Shown: positions 36,351-47,821, counted from the stretch's first letter. The stretch is DNA of 64,000 nucleotides from Nitrosomonas ureae (GCF_900206265.1 NZ_LT907782.1:1426001-1490000), one strand, 5' to 3'. The notes: generated by a model not told the origin, from the sequence alone. Program-made: numbers and translations.

Positions 36351-37538
36351 ATGTCTTTACATACTCCCTTCCCCCTTGCCAGCGAAATCGCCCTGGCTCA
36401 CAGTCAATCAGTATTGACCCTGATAAAAGAGCAGATTCTTGCTTCAGATGGGTGGATTTCCTTCGAACAATTCATGAATCTGGCGCTGTATGCACCTGGA
36501 ATGGGTTATTACAGCAGTGGCGCAACTAAATTAGGCCGTGCCGGAGATTTTGTCACTGCGCCAGAAATTTCTTCGTTATTTGGTCGCACACTGGCACAAC
36601 AGTTATCACAAATCTCCCAATGCCTTCAACATCCTTACATACTTGAATTTGGCGCTGGGTCAGGCAGACTGGCGCTCGATATATTGATTGAACTGGAAAA
36701 AACTGCTGAATTACCGGAGAAGTATTTTATTATGGAAGTAAGCGCTGAATTGCGCCAACGACAACTAACATTACTTGCAAGTAAGGCACCCCACCTCATA
36801 CATCGCGTGGAATGGCTGGAGCGACTACCCGATCAATTTAACGGCATTATACTTGCCAATGAAGTACTGGATGCAATGCCTGTGCATCTGATCGCATGGC
36901 ACGATAATGCCATCTTCGAGCGTGGCGTAAGCTGGCACAACGATCAGCTCACCTGGCAAGATCAGCCATTGCAGGATATCGATCTTCATTCAATTGCAAG
37001 TCAAATAACATCGCAAATTAACCCGAATAGTGATTCGCACTTTGAATATGTCAGCGAATTTAATCTTACTGCCATCGGTTTTATGCGCAGCCTGGCGAAA
37101 CTGCTCCGCCAAGGCGTTATTCTATTGATTGACTATGGATTTGGTCGGGATGAATACTATCACCCTCAACGCAACCAAGGTACATTGATGTGCCATTATC
37201 GCCACTACGCCCATGACAATCCATTTTATCTCCCCGGCCTGCAAGATATTACCAGTCACGTTGATTTCAGTGCAGTCACTCATGCTGCGGTCGATAGCAA
37301 CCTCACACTCCTGGGCTACACAACCCAAGCTTTCTTCCTGATCAATTCTGGAATTACCAAAATTCTTGCACAAATTCCTGTCGAGGATACGGCGCGTTAC
37401 TTACCACAATCCAATCAGTTGCAAAAACTAATCAACCCAGCCGAAATGGGCGAATTATTCAAAGTTATCGCTTTTGGAAAAGAATTTACTGAACCATTAA
37501 TCGGGTTTAGTGCAGGAGATATGAGTCGCTTGTTATGA
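36351..37538 (+). CDS. MidA/NDUFAF7-type SAM-dependent methyltransferase
   Basis: A 395-residue member of the DUF185/MidA family. Features are FEQFMNLALYAPGMGYYSSG, GAGDF-type GRAGDFVTAPEISSLFG, the SAM-binding LEFGAGSGRLALDIL and GIILANEVLDAMPVHL, and LLIDYGFGRDEYYHPQR. The mitochondrial relative NDUFAF7 dimethylates an arginine in complex I. A bacterial role in NADH dehydrogenase assembly is plausible but unproven. Single gene, divergent from the SDR. Confidence 0.9.
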   Translation: MSLHTPFPLASEIALAHSQSVLTLIKEQILASDGWISFEQFMNLALYAPGMGYYSSGATKLGRAGDFVTAPEISSLFGRTLAQQLSQISQCLQHPYILEFGAGSGRLALDILIELEKTAELPEKYFIMEVSAELRQRQLTLLASKAPHLIHRVEWLERLPDQFNGIILANEVLDAMPVHLIAWHDNAIFERGVSWHNDQLTWQDQPLQDIDLHSIASQITSQINPNSDSHFEYVSEFNLTAIGFMRSLAKLLRQGVILLIDYGFGRDEYYHPQRNQGTLMCHYRHYAHDNPFYLPGLQDITSHVDFSAVTHAAVDSNLTLLGYTTQAFFLINSGITKILAQIPVEDTARYLPQSNQLQKLINPAEMGELFKVIAFGKEFTEPLIGFSAGDMSRLL

Positions 37539-37813
37539 AAACCCGATAAAAGAGTTGATATTTGACCTTATATCGACCACGCAGCATTAACCAATGGTGT
37601 ATACAATAACGAACTGAAAACATTAATTACACAAAGAATGTGCAGATATCAAAATAAGTCTTACAAACCAATCTAAGAGTCCAATCATTTAGAAAATGAT
37701 GACCTCACTGCATCTCACATTGCAAGTTAAATTGCCTCCGGCAACGCCAAGGTATATCTATTATTAATGATAACTTCAATCATTACCCTAAGATTAAGTT
37801 AAAATAAGCGCCT

Positions 37814-38899
37814 ATGAGTAATTCTTATCTTCCCGAACATATTATCAGGCCGGAAATTCTTGCACTTTCTGCTTATCATGTTCCGTCCGCTACCGGCATG
37901 ATTAAATTGGATGCTATGGAAAATCCTTACCCATTAACACCGGAGCTGCGTGACGAAATTGCACAATTGGCAGCAAATGCACCATTAAATCGTTATCCCG
38001 ATGCCAGCGCCATTTTGCTTAAGGAAAAATTACGTCAGACTTTGGAGATTTCCGATGACATCGACATTCTGCTTGGCAATGGATCAGATGAAATTATTCA
38101 AATCATTGCGATGGCTGTAGCCAAACCCGGTGCGGTATTAATCAGTGTGGAACCCTCTTTCGTGATGTTCCGGATGATCGCCACATTCGCGAACATCCAA
38201 TATGTCGGAGTGCCCTTAAAACAGGATTTCTCGCTAGATCTGGAAGCCATGTTGACCGCAATTGCCAAACATAAGCCTGCCGTCATCTTTCTGGCCTACC
38301 CCAACAATCCAACAGGAAATCTTTTTGATTATGCAGCGATCTTAAACATAATACAGGCCACTTCCGGTATTGTTGTCATTGATGAAGCTTATCAAGCTTT
38401 TGCTGATGCAAGCTTTATCAATGAAATAAATCATCATCCCAATTTATTATTAATGCGTACGTTATCCAAATCAGGATTGGCAGGCTTACGATTAGGGTTA
38501 TTACTTGGAAGATCTGAGTGGCTGACGCAGCTGGAAAAGATGCGTTTACCTTATAACATTGGCATAATGACGCAGATAATCGCTGAAAAGGTATTACATC
38601 ATACTGTGGTTTTGTCGGAGCAAGCGGAGGCTATTAAATTAGAGCGTACGAAAATGAGTGCTTTTCTTGCTACAATAGATGGTATTAAAGTATATCCTTC
38701 GAAGGCTAACTTTATTTTGTTTCGAATCCATGCTGCCACTCAAATTTTTCTAGCACTAAAACAGCAAAAAATATTAATCAAAAATTTGGATGGCACTCAT
38801 TCTTTATTAGAAAACTGCTTACGTGTAACTATAGGCACACCCGATGAGAATGCTCAATTTTGTTCAACATTACAAGCCATTCTGAGTAAAACAGTTTAA
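37814..38899 (+). CDS. hisC: Histidinol-phosphate aminotransferase
   Basis: A 361-residue PLP enzyme of aminotransferase class I/II that converts imidazole acetol phosphate to histidinol phosphate. Seen: [50 protein letters not shown] and the PLP lysine in [15 protein letters not shown]. It opens the his cluster hisC-B-H-A-F-I-E; the 275-base upstream region presumably holds the operon promoter. No leader peptide rich in His was seen. Confidence 0.95.
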   Translation: MSNSYLPEHIIRPEILALSAYHVPSATGMIKLDAMENPYPLTPELRDEIAQLAANAPLNRYPDASAILLKEKLRQTLEISDDIDILLGNGSDEIIQIIAMAVAKPGAVLISVEPSFVMFRMIATFANIQYVGVPLKQDFSLDLEAMLTAIAKHKPAVIFLAYPNNPTGNLFDYAAILNIIQATSGIVVIDEAYQAFADASFINEINHHPNLLLMRTLSKSGLAGLRLGLLLGRSEWLTQLEKMRLPYNIGIMTQIIAEKVLHHTVVLSEQAEAIKLERTKMSAFLATIDGIKVYPSKANFILFRIHAATQIFLALKQQKILIKNLDGTHSLLENCLRVTIGTPDENAQFCSTLQAILSKTV

Positions 38900-38940
38900 A
38901 ATCAACTTTAAATCCGTTATCTTATTCAAGATTACCCCCT

Positions 38941-39528
38941 ATGCGCAAAGCACAAGTCATTCGTAACACACTAGAGACTCAGATCAGCATCAATCTGAAT
39001 CTGGATGGAACAGGTCAATCTATTCTGGAAACTGGGGTACCATTTCTTGATCACATGCTTGACCAGATAGCTCGTCATGGCATGGTCGACCTTGAAGTGA
39101 TAGCTAAAGGTGATTTACATATCGATGCACATCATACTGTTGAAGATATCGGCATTACTTTAGGCCAAGCACTGACGAAAGCAGTGGGAGACAAAAAAGG
39201 ATTGCGCCGCTATGGTCATGCCTATGTTCCACTTGATGAAGCACTGACACGCGTTGTAATAGACTTGTCCGGTCGGCCTGGCTTAGTATTTAATGTTGAT
39301 TTTACACGTGCACATATTGGTGATTTTGATGTCGATTTGATTCATGAGTTTTTTCAGGGGCTGGTAAATCATGCTCTGATAACTTTACATATCGACAATA
39401 TTGCCGGAAGAAATGCGCATCATCAGGCCGAAACTGCTTTTAAGGCATTTGGACGAGCTTTACGTATGGCCGCTGAACTTGACTCGGCATCAACCGGCAT
39501 TATTCCGTCTACCAAAGGTACTTTGTAG
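38941..39528 (+). CDS. hisB: Imidazoleglycerol-phosphate dehydratase
   Basis: A 195-residue monofunctional HisB (no phosphatase domain). The two metal-binding histidine motifs are [11 protein letters not shown] and [18 protein letters not shown], and the family N-terminus [13 protein letters not shown] is clear. It forms a 24-mer with Mn ions at subunit borders. It follows hisC by 41 bases. Confidence 0.96.
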   Translation: MRKAQVIRNTLETQISINLNLDGTGQSILETGVPFLDHMLDQIARHGMVDLEVIAKGDLHIDAHHTVEDIGITLGQALTKAVGDKKGLRRYGHAYVPLDEALTRVVIDLSGRPGLVFNVDFTRAHIGDFDVDLIHEFFQGLVNHALITLHIDNIAGRNAHHQAETAFKAFGRALRMAAELDSASTGIIPSTKGTL

Positions 39529-39558
39529 TTTATTTTCTTCAACTAAATCATCATACAT

Positions 39559-40204
39559 ATGATTGATATCGCAATTGTAGACTATGGAATGGGGAACCTG
39601 CGTTCCGTTCACAAAGCATTAGAGCATGTTGCACCTACTTTATCGATTGCGGTAACCAGTGATCCAGATATCGTGCGAAAAGCGAAACGTGTCGTAGTAC
39701 CGGGGCAGGGTGCAATGCGTAATTGCATCCAAGATGCTTGAAGCTCGCGGAATGCGAGAAGCCGTAGCAGAAGCGGCTACCCACAAACCCTACCTCGGTA
39801 TATGTCTCGGTCTACAGATGCTATTTAAAGAAAGTGAGGAAGGAAATGTCCCAGGCTTGAATATCTTACCGGGAAAGGTAGTACGCTTCCCTACCACAGC
39901 CATGACAACACCGGATGGACAAAAGCTGAAAGTACCTCATATGGGGTGGAATCAGGTGTATCAGGCTATAAAGCATCCGCTATGGGAAGGTATTCCTGAA
40001 GATGCACGTTTTTATTTTGTACACAGTTATTATGTCGAAACCCTTGTTGAAACATCAATCGCTGCCCAAAGTCAGTATCCTTTTTCATTTACCTGCGCCA
40101 TTGCACAAGATAATATTTTCGCGGTACAATTTCATCCAGAGAAAAGTCAATCAGCAGGATTAACTCTATTGAACAACTTTACCAAATGGACACCCAATTT
40201 CTAA
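39559..40204 (+). pseudogene. hisH: HisH glutamine amidotransferase with a one-base frameshift
   Basis: The gene reads MIDIAIVDYGMGNLRSVHKA and VVVPGQGAMRNCIQ, then one extra base near G39733 shifts the frame into a quick TGA (39739). In the next frame it continues without loss: MLEARGMREAVAEA, the nucleophile Cys in YLGICLGLQMLF, and the His-Glu of the triad in VQFHPEKSQSAG. Deleting one base gives a normal 214-residue HisH, which supplies ammonia to HisF. A GTG at 39710 could start the second part but would lack the N-terminal Rossmann strand. Since the rest of the pathway is intact, a sequencing or assembly error is as likely as true decay. Confidence 0.9.
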
Positions 40205-40258
40205 AATCACAACGTAGTAAACTGACCTTTTTAATCAACTATTAACTCTGATTAAACT

Positions 40259-41014
40259 ATGCTGATTATTCCTGCAATAGATCTTAAAGATGGCCACTGT
40301 GTTCGACTAAAACAAGGGGTAATGGAAGATGCTACAGTATTTTCCAAAGAACCCGGTGAAATGGCATCCCACTGGTTAAGTCAAGGCGCACGCAGACTCC
40401 ATCTGGTCGATTTAAACGGTGCATTTGCCGGCAAACCAAGAAATGAAGTAGCAATACGGGAAATTGTCCAATCTCTCGATGATCAGATACCTATTCAATT
40501 AGGCGGCGGCATTCGTGATCTTGATACAATCGAACGTTATCTTGACGATGGTATCTCCTATATAATCATCGGTACTGCAGCCATCAAGATACCAGGCTTT
40601 CTGCAAGATGCCTGTAACGCTTTCCCAGGACAGATTATGGCTGGACTGGATGCAAAAGATGGAAAGGTAGCGGTTGATGGCTGGTCTAAAATTACCGGCC
40701 ATGATGTCATTGATCTAGCCAAGAAATTTGAGGATTATGGAGTAGAAGCGATTATATATACGGACATTGGCAGAGACGGCATGCTCAACGGTATTAACAT
40801 TGAAGCAACCATCGAATTAGCTAGAGAACTTACTATACCGGTTATTGCCAGCGGCGGTATTACCAATATCAGTGATGTTCAGAAACTGTGCGCAATCGAA
40901 TCCGAAAGAATTATTGGAGCCATTACTGGGCGCGCCATCTATGAAGGCTCTTTGAATTTTAAAGAAGCTCAGCAATTGGCTGACAAACTGAGTAAAGATA
41001 ACGATATATCGTAA
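40259..41014 (+). CDS. hisA: Phosphoribosylformimino-5-aminoimidazole carboxamide ribotide isomerase
   Basis: A 251-residue TIM-barrel isomerase catalysing the Amadori rearrangement of ProFAR. Conserved parts: [20 protein letters not shown] with the catalytic Asp, [22 protein letters not shown], and [13 protein letters not shown]. It follows hisH and precedes the related barrel HisF. Confidence 0.97.
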   Translation: MLIIPAIDLKDGHCVRLKQGVMEDATVFSKEPGEMASHWLSQGARRLHLVDLNGAFAGKPRNEVAIREIVQSLDDQIPIQLGGGIRDLDTIERYLDDGISYIIIGTAAIKIPGFLQDACNAFPGQIMAGLDAKDGKVAVDGWSKITGHDVIDLAKKFEDYGVEAIIYTDIGRDGMLNGINIEATIELARELTIPVIASGGITNISDVQKLCAIESERIIGAITGRAIYEGSLNFKEAQQLADKLSKDNDIS

Positions 41015-41081
41015 AAAATCCTTTTTATAAAATTAATACCGCGCATTTTACTTCCTTACCTACAATCGGCTTTTTACACTG

Positions 41082-41855
41082 ATGAGTCTCGCAAAGCGTA
41101 TTATTCCATGCCTAGATGTAACCAATGGGCGTGTAGTTAAAGGTGTTAATTTCGTTGAACTTCGTGATGCAGGAGATCCGGTGGAAATTTCGCGCCGCTA
41201 TGATGAGCAGGGTGCCGATGAGCTCACTTTTCTGGATATTACAGCCAGTTCGGATAATCGTGATCTGATTCTACACATTATTGAAGATGTTGCCACGCAG
41301 GTATTTATTCCTTTAACTGTTGGCGGCGGCGTACGTCAGGTTGAAGACGTGCGCCGGTTGCTAAATGCCGGCGCTGACAAAGTAAGCATTAATACATCGG
41401 CTATTCTAAATCCGCAGCTGATAGCTGAGGCAGCCGAGCATTATGGTTCTCAATGTATTGTTGTAGCAATTGACGCAAAACAAGTTAACGCATCCGGCAA
41501 TTCCCCGCGCTGGGAAGTTTTTAGTCACGGGGGGCGCAAAGCAACAGGCATTGATGCTGTTGAATGGGCAATAAAAATGCAATCTCTGGGTGCCGGTGAA
41601 ATTTTACTTACCAGTATGGATAATGATGGCACACGTAGCGGTTTTGACCTTTCTTTAACCCGCGCAGTATCGGATGCTATTAATATACCCGTGATCGCCA
41701 GTGGTGGTGTTGGCAATCTGGATCATTTGGTTGCCGGCATTCTGCAAGGACATGCGGATGCCGTATTGGCAGCCAGCATCTTTCATTATGGCGAATTCAC
41801 CGTACAACAAGCAAAACAATATATGGCACAGCATGGCATTGAAGTGCGGTTATAA
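41082..41855 (+). CDS. hisF: Imidazole glycerol phosphate synthase subunit HisF
   Basis: A 257-residue cyclase subunit, TIM barrel partner of HisH. The start [20 protein letters not shown] with the catalytic Asp, [27 protein letters not shown], and the second Asp in [15 protein letters not shown] are present. Its amidotransferase partner gene is frameshifted in this sequence; HisF alone can use free ammonia, which an ammonia oxidiser would have in plenty (inference). Confidence 0.97.
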   Translation: MSLAKRIIPCLDVTNGRVVKGVNFVELRDAGDPVEISRRYDEQGADELTFLDITASSDNRDLILHIIEDVATQVFIPLTVGGGVRQVEDVRRLLNAGADKVSINTSAILNPQLIAEAAEHYGSQCIVVAIDAKQVNASGNSPRWEVFSHGGRKATGIDAVEWAIKMQSLGAGEILLTSMDNDGTRSGFDLSLTRAVSDAINIPVIASGGVGNLDHLVAGILQGHADAVLAASIFHYGEFTVQQAKQYMAQHGIEVRL

Positions 41856-41903
41856 TGTGAAATTTATAAAAGATTAATAAATTTAATCTGTGTAAGTTAC
41901 AGC

Positions 41904-42296
41904 ATGCCTACAGATATTTGGCTCAGCAGAATTAACTGGTCAGGAGACGGATTAATACCGGTCATCGCTCAAGAAGCGGATAGCGGTACTATTCTCATGG
42001 TTGCGTGGATGAACCGGGAAGCGCTTAAGTTGACGGTAGAAAAAGGTGAAGCGGTATACTGGTCACGTTCACGCAAAAAACTCTGGCATAAAGGTGAAGA
42101 ATCTGGTCACACGCAAAAAGTAAAAGATATTTTTCTTGATTGTGACGAAGATGTATTGCTTCTTATTGTGGAGCAGACTGGCGGAATTGCCTGCCACACT
42201 GGTAGACACAGCTGTTTTTTCCAGAAATTGGAAGGCAGTAACTGGGTTCTTACTGCACCTGTTATCAAGGATCCTGAGAAAATTTACGATAAATGA
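41904..42296 (+). CDS. hisI: Phosphoribosyl-AMP cyclohydrolase
   Basis: A 130-residue HisI enzyme opening the adenine ring of PR-AMP. It shows [40 protein letters not shown] and the zinc-binding [10 protein letters not shown] with [10 protein letters not shown]. The stop overlaps the hisE start by four bases (ATGA), so translation is coupled. Confidence 0.96.
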   Translation: MPTDIWLSRINWSGDGLIPVIAQEADSGTILMVAWMNREALKLTVEKGEAVYWSRSRKKLWHKGEESGHTQKVKDIFLDCDEDVLLLIVEQTGGIACHTGRHSCFFQKLEGSNWVLTAPVIKDPEKIYDK

Positions 42297-42619
42297 ATGA
42301 TATAACTATTCTCCGCCGTCTGGCACAAATCATTGAATCACGCAAATCGGCTGAGACAGACAGTTCTTATGTAGCTAAACTGTTTCATGGAGGACAGGAT
42401 AAAATACTTAAGAAAATCGCTGAAGAATCGGCGGAGACTATCATGGCTTCTAAGGATGGCAATACCGATCAGATTATTTACGAAACCGCAGATTTGTGGT
42501 TCCACTGCCTGATACTACTCGCTTTCCACGAACTCTCGCCTGACGATGTATTGAAAGAATTGGAAAGGCGTGAGGGTGTATCCGGCATACAAGAGAAAGC
42601 TTCAAGAACATCGGATTAG
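42293..42619 (+). CDS. hisE: Phosphoribosyl-ATP pyrophosphatase
   Basis: A 108-residue all-alpha MazG-like enzyme removing pyrophosphate from PR-ATP. Motifs: [20 protein letters not shown], the metal-binding EESAETIMA, and [15 protein letters not shown]. HisE and HisI are separate here rather than fused. The stop touches the next gene. Confidence 0.95.
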   Translation: MNDITILRRLAQIIESRKSAETDSSYVAKLFHGGQDKILKKIAEESAETIMASKDGNTDQIIYETADLWFHCLILLAFHELSPDDVLKELERREGVSGIQEKASRTSD

Positions 42620-42624
42620 TGATT

Positions 42625-42975
42625 ATGGAAAATTGTATTTTTTGTAAAATCGCAAGAAAAGAAATACCTGCTAACAAAATCTACGAAGATAAAGATATTC
42701 TTGCCTTTAATGACATCAACCCTGCCGCTCCCGTCCATTTCTTATTAATCCCGAAATTGCACATAGACTCACTCATTGATGTTCAAGACATTCATCAGAG
42801 TTTGCTTGGAAAAATGCTATCATTAGCTCCACAGCTGGCGAAAGAACAGGGATGTGAAAATGGTTTCCGCACTATTATTAATACTGGGCCTGCAGGCGGG
42901 CAAGAAATATTTCATTTACATTTCCATATCATCGGTGGCCGGGAGCATTTACCTGGAATGATTCACACAGGCTAG
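42625..42975 (+). CDS. HIT-family nucleotide hydrolase (HinT-like)
   Basis: A 116-residue histidine-triad protein. It begins [20 protein letters not shown], includes [19 protein letters not shown], and ends in the triad HLHFHIIGG. Such enzymes hydrolyse AMP-lysine or phosphoramidates. The ATG at 42625 is preferred over the GTG two codons earlier. It lies between hisE and tatA, the classical betaproteobacterial order. Confidence 0.93.
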   Translation: MENCIFCKIARKEIPANKIYEDKDILAFNDINPAAPVHFLLIPKLHIDSLIDVQDIHQSLLGKMLSLAPQLAKEQGCENGFRTIINTGPAGGQEIFHLHFHIIGGREHLPGMIHTG

Positions 42976-43007
42976 ACCCGCCCCGTTCCATTTCACAGGA
43001 GGAAGTA

Positions 43008-43337
43008 ATGGGTACATTTAGCATTTGGCATTGGATTATTGTACTGGCTATTGTCGTTCTGGTATTCGGAACAAAAAAATTACGTAATCTGGGTGGTGAT
43101 TTAGGGAGCGCCTTAAAAGGCTTCAAAGAAGGAATGAAAGAATCAGAAACCGAGAACCCCCCTTCATCCACCAATCAGTCAGTTTTTGGAATTACAACAA
43201 ACAAAGATACTGCTGCTCCCAATAGCTTTAAAGAAAGTAAATCAACCACCGAAACCGGAAGCAGTGCATCACAGCCATCAGGTACCAATAGACAAGCCGA
43301 TGACGCAGACTTTAAGGAAAATCAAACCAAGACCTGA
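43008..43337 (+). CDS. tatA: Sec-independent protein translocase subunit TatA
   Basis: A 109-residue TatA: one N-terminal helix ([17 protein letters not shown]) then the amphipathic helix [20 protein letters not shown] and a long polar tail. AGGAGG precedes the ATG. TatA polymers form the pore part of the translocase for folded proteins, for example the PhoX-like protein in this window. Confidence 0.95.
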   Translation: MGTFSIWHWIIVLAIVVLVFGTKKLRNLGGDLGSALKGFKEGMKESETENPPSSTNQSVFGITTNKDTAAPNSFKESKSTTETGSSASQPSGTNRQADDADFKENQTKT

Positions 43338-43415
43338 GAATTAAATTGTATATTATCTGCTGCACCGGGTCCTGATACGAATTTATATTCATGCAATCTC
43401 ACTCAACGAGACAAC

Positions 43416-43811
43416 ATGTTTGATATCAGTTTCATGGAGTTACTGATCATTCTGATGGTAGCCTTAATCGTTATCGGACCTGAGCGACTTCCAACTGTTG
43501 CACGAACAATCGGGCATTTATACGGGCGTTGCCGTAATTTTATGTATAGCATCAGAACTGATATTCATAATGAAATGCGCATGGAAGAACTAAAAAAAAT
43601 GCAATCTTCCGTACAAGATACAGTCGACTCACTGGAAACCTCCGTTCAAGAAAGTGTAGAACAACTAAAGACTGTTATCACCAATGATCCCCAGACTATG
43701 GAAAAATCGCCCAAAGATCTGGTAATGCCTCAATCGCAATTAGAATCCGAGCAATTAAAGCCAAGCGATAGCAGAACTTCGCAACATGCTGGTATACAGA
43801 AAGAGAAATAG
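43416..43811 (+). CDS. tatB: Sec-independent protein translocase subunit TatB
   Basis: A 131-residue TatB with N-terminal MFDISFMELLIILMVALIVI then GPERLPTVARTIG, followed by a charged helix and a polar tail rich in Ser and Gln. TatB works with TatC in recognising twin-arginine signals. Confidence 0.94.
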   Translation: MFDISFMELLIILMVALIVIGPERLPTVARTIGHLYGRCRNFMYSIRTDIHNEMRMEELKKMQSSVQDTVDSLETSVQESVEQLKTVITNDPQTMEKSPKDLVMPQSQLESEQLKPSDSRTSQHAGIQKEK

Positions 43812-43855
43812 CAGTTTGCAACGTGTCGATTCCACAACCTCTAATATAGAAAACT

Positions 43856-44635
43856 ATGCTTGAAGGTTCATTCCTATCTCATTTAGTGGAATTACGTGCC
43901 AGGATGATACGTATTCTGGGTGTACTCTTACTGGGCTTTATCCCCTGTGCCTTTTTTGCACGGGAACTCTATACTGTGCTGGCACAACCATTACTGGAAA
44001 AACTTCCACAAGGTGGACAAATGATCGCCACGGATGTAGCAACGCCTTTTTTTGTACCCATGAAAGTCGCCATGATGATGGCCTTTGTCATTACTTTACC
44101 GCATACCTTATATCAAATATGGGCTTTCGTTGCACCCGGACTCTATTCCCACGAAAAGCGCGTGGCACTGCCTTTAGTTTTCGGTACCAGCTTACTGTTC
44201 TTTGCTGGAATGGCATTCGCCTATTTTGCTGCACTGCCGGTGGTATTTGAGTTTATTACTTATTTTGCACCGGAAGGTGTAGCGGTAATGACGGATATCA
44301 GCAAATACTTAAGCTTTGTTTTATCCATGTTCATGGCTTTCGGGGTCACATTTGAAGTACCCGTATTTGTCATCGTTTTGGTTAAAACAGGCGTGATTAC
44401 CATTGAGAAGCTCAGAGAAATGCGCTCTTACGTGATTGTCGGTGCATTTATCGTTGCTGCTATTTTTACACCTCCTGATGTTATTTCACAATTTATGCTA
44501 GCTATACCACTGTGCCTGCTCTATGAACTGGGAATATTCATAGCGGCATTGATGCTCAAAAAAAGCAACCGGGGAATTCATCCAAACACTTCATCCGAGT
44601 CTAAAAAAATCTCTCCAGAGCAAAAGGATAGCTGA
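43856..44635 (+). CDS. tatC: Sec-independent protein translocase subunit TatC
   Basis: A 259-residue six-helix TatC, the receptor for twin-arginine signals. Conserved parts: FLSHLVELRARMIRILG, TPFFVPMKVAMMMAFVITLP, YQIWAFVAPGLYSHEKR, FAYFAALPVVFEF and IFTPPDVISQFMLAIPLCLLYE. It completes tatABC and ends the his-hinT-tat run. Confidence 0.96.
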   Translation: MLEGSFLSHLVELRARMIRILGVLLLGFIPCAFFARELYTVLAQPLLEKLPQGGQMIATDVATPFFVPMKVAMMMAFVITLPHTLYQIWAFVAPGLYSHEKRVALPLVFGTSLLFFAGMAFAYFAALPVVFEFITYFAPEGVAVMTDISKYLSFVLSMFMAFGVTFEVPVFVIVLVKTGVITIEKLREMRSYVIVGAFIVAAIFTPPDVISQFMLAIPLCLLYELGIFIAALMLKKSNRGIHPNTSSESKKISPEQKDS

Positions 44636-44769
44636 AGGAAATAGATCAAAATATACATGCCCACAAAGATTTGTGCAAACAGCAGTTATAATACAATGCA
44701 ACCATCCCGATCTCATTTAATCTAAAAGTTTTAAATTGATTCTGATCTGTATGTTGAAGGAGGTTGGCG

Positions 44770-45399
44770 ATGTCAAACAGTTACCCTATCACTGAGTTAA
44801 GAGCACTGGTTATTGCAATAAGTCTTGTATTGGGCGCATTCCACGCTAGTTTTACCTTTTCACAAATGACCGATAATGAACATAACCACTCATTACCGCC
44901 AAAAACTCAAAATTTGACAACCCAATCTTTACCGCCCAACACTCCTCTTGATTCAAAACCACCAAGAACCATTCATCGTACTGGCACAGCGATTAGCGCA
45001 CCGCGCAACAGTATCAGCATCAAAAGCACGGACGCAGGAGCTATTCGTCGGCAATCGCCAGTATCAGGGTGTACCAACTGTGGAATTATCCATTCAATCA
45101 ACAAAATTGGACAAGGGTTTGGCATGAATGCGATAGCGGGCGGAATCATTGCCGGAACTGTCGCTCGAGAGATCACTCGTCAAATTCCTCATCCGCATAA
45201 CCCAGACTATCCGCAGACTCCGATTGATAATTATTACAATCAGGAAGGGAATATTATCTATCCTGGGAATCAGTATCAGATCAACATCACTATGGATGAT
45301 GGTAGGCAAGCAATTATTGCACTCCCTGAAGGCGCAAGTTTTCAGCAAGGAGATAGAGTTAGATGGGTTGATGGTGCATTAATATTGGATCGTCAATAG
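44770..45399 (+). CDS. Secreted glycine-zipper-containing protein of unknown function
   Basis: A 209-residue exported protein. The ATG at 44770 is chosen because AAGGAGG lies 6 bases upstream. A signal helix (about 12-32) is followed by a low-complexity Pro/Thr/Ser region, a SGCTNCGIIHSINKIGQG motif with two Cys, and a glycine-zipper-like helix GFGMNAIAGGIIAGTVARE as in SlyB/PcP-type lipoproteins and OmpA-like anchors. The C-terminal part (YQINITMDDGRQAIIALPEG then FQQGDRVRW) is a small beta domain also seen at the end of such proteins. No lipobox. It may sit in the outer membrane or bind cell-wall components. Confidence 0.7.
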   Translation: MSNSYPITELRALVIAISLVLGAFHASFTFSQMTDNEHNHSLPPKTQNLTTQSLPPNTPLDSKPPRTIHRTGTAISAPRNSISIKSTDAGAIRRQSPVSGCTNCGIIHSINKIGQGFGMNAIAGGIIAGTVAREITRQIPHPHNPDYPQTPIDNYYNQEGNIIYPGNQYQINITMDDGRQAIIALPEGASFQQGDRVRWVDGALILDRQ

Positions 45400-45417
45400 T
45401 TATATGATCGGAAAACA

Positions 45418-47821
45418 TTGTTGAATTCATCGCCTCTCAGACAAATCGAATTGCCAACTGAAGGCATGACGTGTGTTGCTTGCGCCGCGCGTATTGAAAA
45501 GAATTTAAACAAACTTTCGGGTGTTCAAGCTTCGGTCAACTTTGCGAATGAAGAAGCTCATGTAAATTATGATGAAAAACAAGTAAATACAGATAAATTG
45601 ATTAATACCATCGAACATGCCGGCTTTCATATTGCACCACGATCAGTGCAACTTCAACTGCACAAAATGACTTGTGCGGCCTGTGCAGAACATATTGAGA
45701 AAGCATTGGTGAATAAACTACCCGGCGTCACAACCCTTGTCAATATCGCAACAGAAACCGCAAAAGTTAAATTTATCTCGGGTTTGATAACTGTCGAAAA
45801 CTTAATTGATGCGGTCATCAAAACAGGCTATGGAGCCAACGAAATCAATGATTCCAGTATCATGCCGCAGAAAAAGCACGACGTCGAGCAGCCTATCAAG
45901 CTGAATTACGCTTATTCTGGATCTCCGCAATTCTCACATTACCATTAGTACTTCAAATAGGCGCTATGTTTACCGGTCATGAGATGGACATACTGCCTCA
46001 TTGGTTGCAATGGTTATTAGCTACCCCGGTCCAATTCTGGATTGGACGCCGTTTCTATATTGGCATCTGGATTCCCTGCGTGGCGGTAGTGCCAATATGG
46101 ATGTATTGGTTGCGTTAGGTACAAGCATGGCTTATTTTTTTAGCACCGCAGTCACAATATTTGGACTGGATCAACACGTTTATTTTGAAGCCGGCGCAGC
46201 CATAATCACTCTTGTACTATTTGGTAAATTATTGGAAGCACGTGCCATAGGCAAGATCTCCGAAGCAATAGAATCATTGATCAAGTTGCAACCCAAGACA
46301 GCCCGGATTGAGCGCAACGGAAAAATTCTCGAGGTACCCGCAGATAGTCTAAAAATCAACGACATCTTCATTGTGCGCCCCGGTGAGAATTTACCAGTTG
46401 ATGGGGTTGTAATTGAAGGATCTTCTAGCGTTAATGAATCCATGTTAACCGGAGAAAGCTTACCTGTCGGCAAACAGAGAGGCGTAAAAATATTTGCCGC
46501 TACGATTAATCAGCAAGGTTTGCTCAAATGCCGCGCAATCAGTGTTGGTGCCCAAACACAACTCGCCGCAATTATCCATCTGGTGGAAGAAGCACAAGGA
46601 TCTAAAGCACCGATTCAACGTATGGCTGATAAAATCTCAGGAACCTTTGTACCAGTTGTCGTGGTAATCAGCATCCTGACTTTGGGAATAACCTGGTGGC
46701 TTACTGGTGGTTTTGTTACTGCTCTTATCAATGCAGTCGCAGTTTTGGTCATCGCTTGCCCGTGCGCATTAGGATTAGCGACACCAACTGCCATTATGGT
46801 CAGCACTGGACGAGGCGCACAAATAGGCGTCTTGGTTAAGAACGCAGCGGCATTGGAGCATGCTGAGAAAATCCAAACCCTTATAATCGATAAAACGGGC
46901 ACGCTTACCGAGGGCAAGCCAGAAGTTACCGGCATTGTACCGGTGCAATCCATTGGCAAGCAGGATTTATTACAAATCGCAGCTTCCTTGGAACACGGCT
47001 CGGAACATCCGTTGGCACGAGCTGTGCTTAACTGCGCACAACAAGAACAATTATACCTTCAATCAGTTAACGATTTTAAAACGATTACCGGCAATGGCGT
47101 TACGGCCTACTTGCATGGGATAAAATGCCTGCTTGGTTCCCCAAAATTTCTAACACAACATAATATTGCCATTGATAAACAAAAAATAAGCAGCTTACAG
47201 GGAAAAGGAAAAACCGTTATTGGTATTGCTTCTGTTACTCATAACACCGGCAAAATACTTGGGTACTTAGCCATCGCAGATCAGCTACGCAACACCTCTA
47301 TCCAAGCAACCAACGAGTTGAAATCCTTAGGTATTGAGGTAATTATGCTAACCGATGACAATACTGTAACTGCAAAAACAATTGCCAAACGTACTGGCAT
47401 TACACAATATCGCGCTGAGATGTTGCCACAGGATAAAGCCACAGAGGTATTGAAAATAAAAGCCAGTGGCAAATTTACGGTAATGGTCGGGGATGGGATT
47501 AACGATGCGCCCGCTCTAGCTGCTGCAAATGTTAGCTTTGCTATTGGCGCCGGCTCGGATGTAGCGATTGAAGCTGCCGATATCACTCTGATTCGCAATG
47601 ATCTGATGAGTGTCGTCGATGCTATTTCTCTATCGCGCGCCACACTTCAAAAGATCCGTCAGAACCTAATTTTCTCTTTTATCTATAATATATTGGGAAT
47701 TCCATTGGCAGCCGTCGGCATGCTTAATCCGGTCGTCGCCGGTGCCGCCATGGCTATGAGCTCTGTATCAGTTGTCAGCAATTCGTTGCTATTGAAACGA
47801 TGGCAAACCAATCATGAATAA
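45418..47821 (+). pseudogene. copA: Copper-translocating P1B-type ATPase, two frameshifts
   Basis: The first frame (45418-45948, TTG start) has two heavy-metal domains, GMTCVACAARIEKNL and KMTCAACAEHIEKAL. Near 45891 one base is missing; the following frame reads AYQAELRLFWISAILTLPLV and continues to W-I-G-R-R-F-Y-I-G, ending at TAG 46116. Near 46070 another base is missing; the third frame continues [20 protein letters not shown] to the end with CPC ([13 protein letters not shown]), [13 protein letters not shown], the HP motif (SEHPLARAV) and [15 protein letters not shown]. With two bases added the gene is a complete CopA of about 800 residues that exports Cu(I). Either decayed or mis-sequenced. 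Confidence 0.88.

Noticed and set aside
37539-37813. His leader peptide/attenuator ahead of hisC
   Set aside because: No run of His codons and no terminator/antiterminator pair visible.
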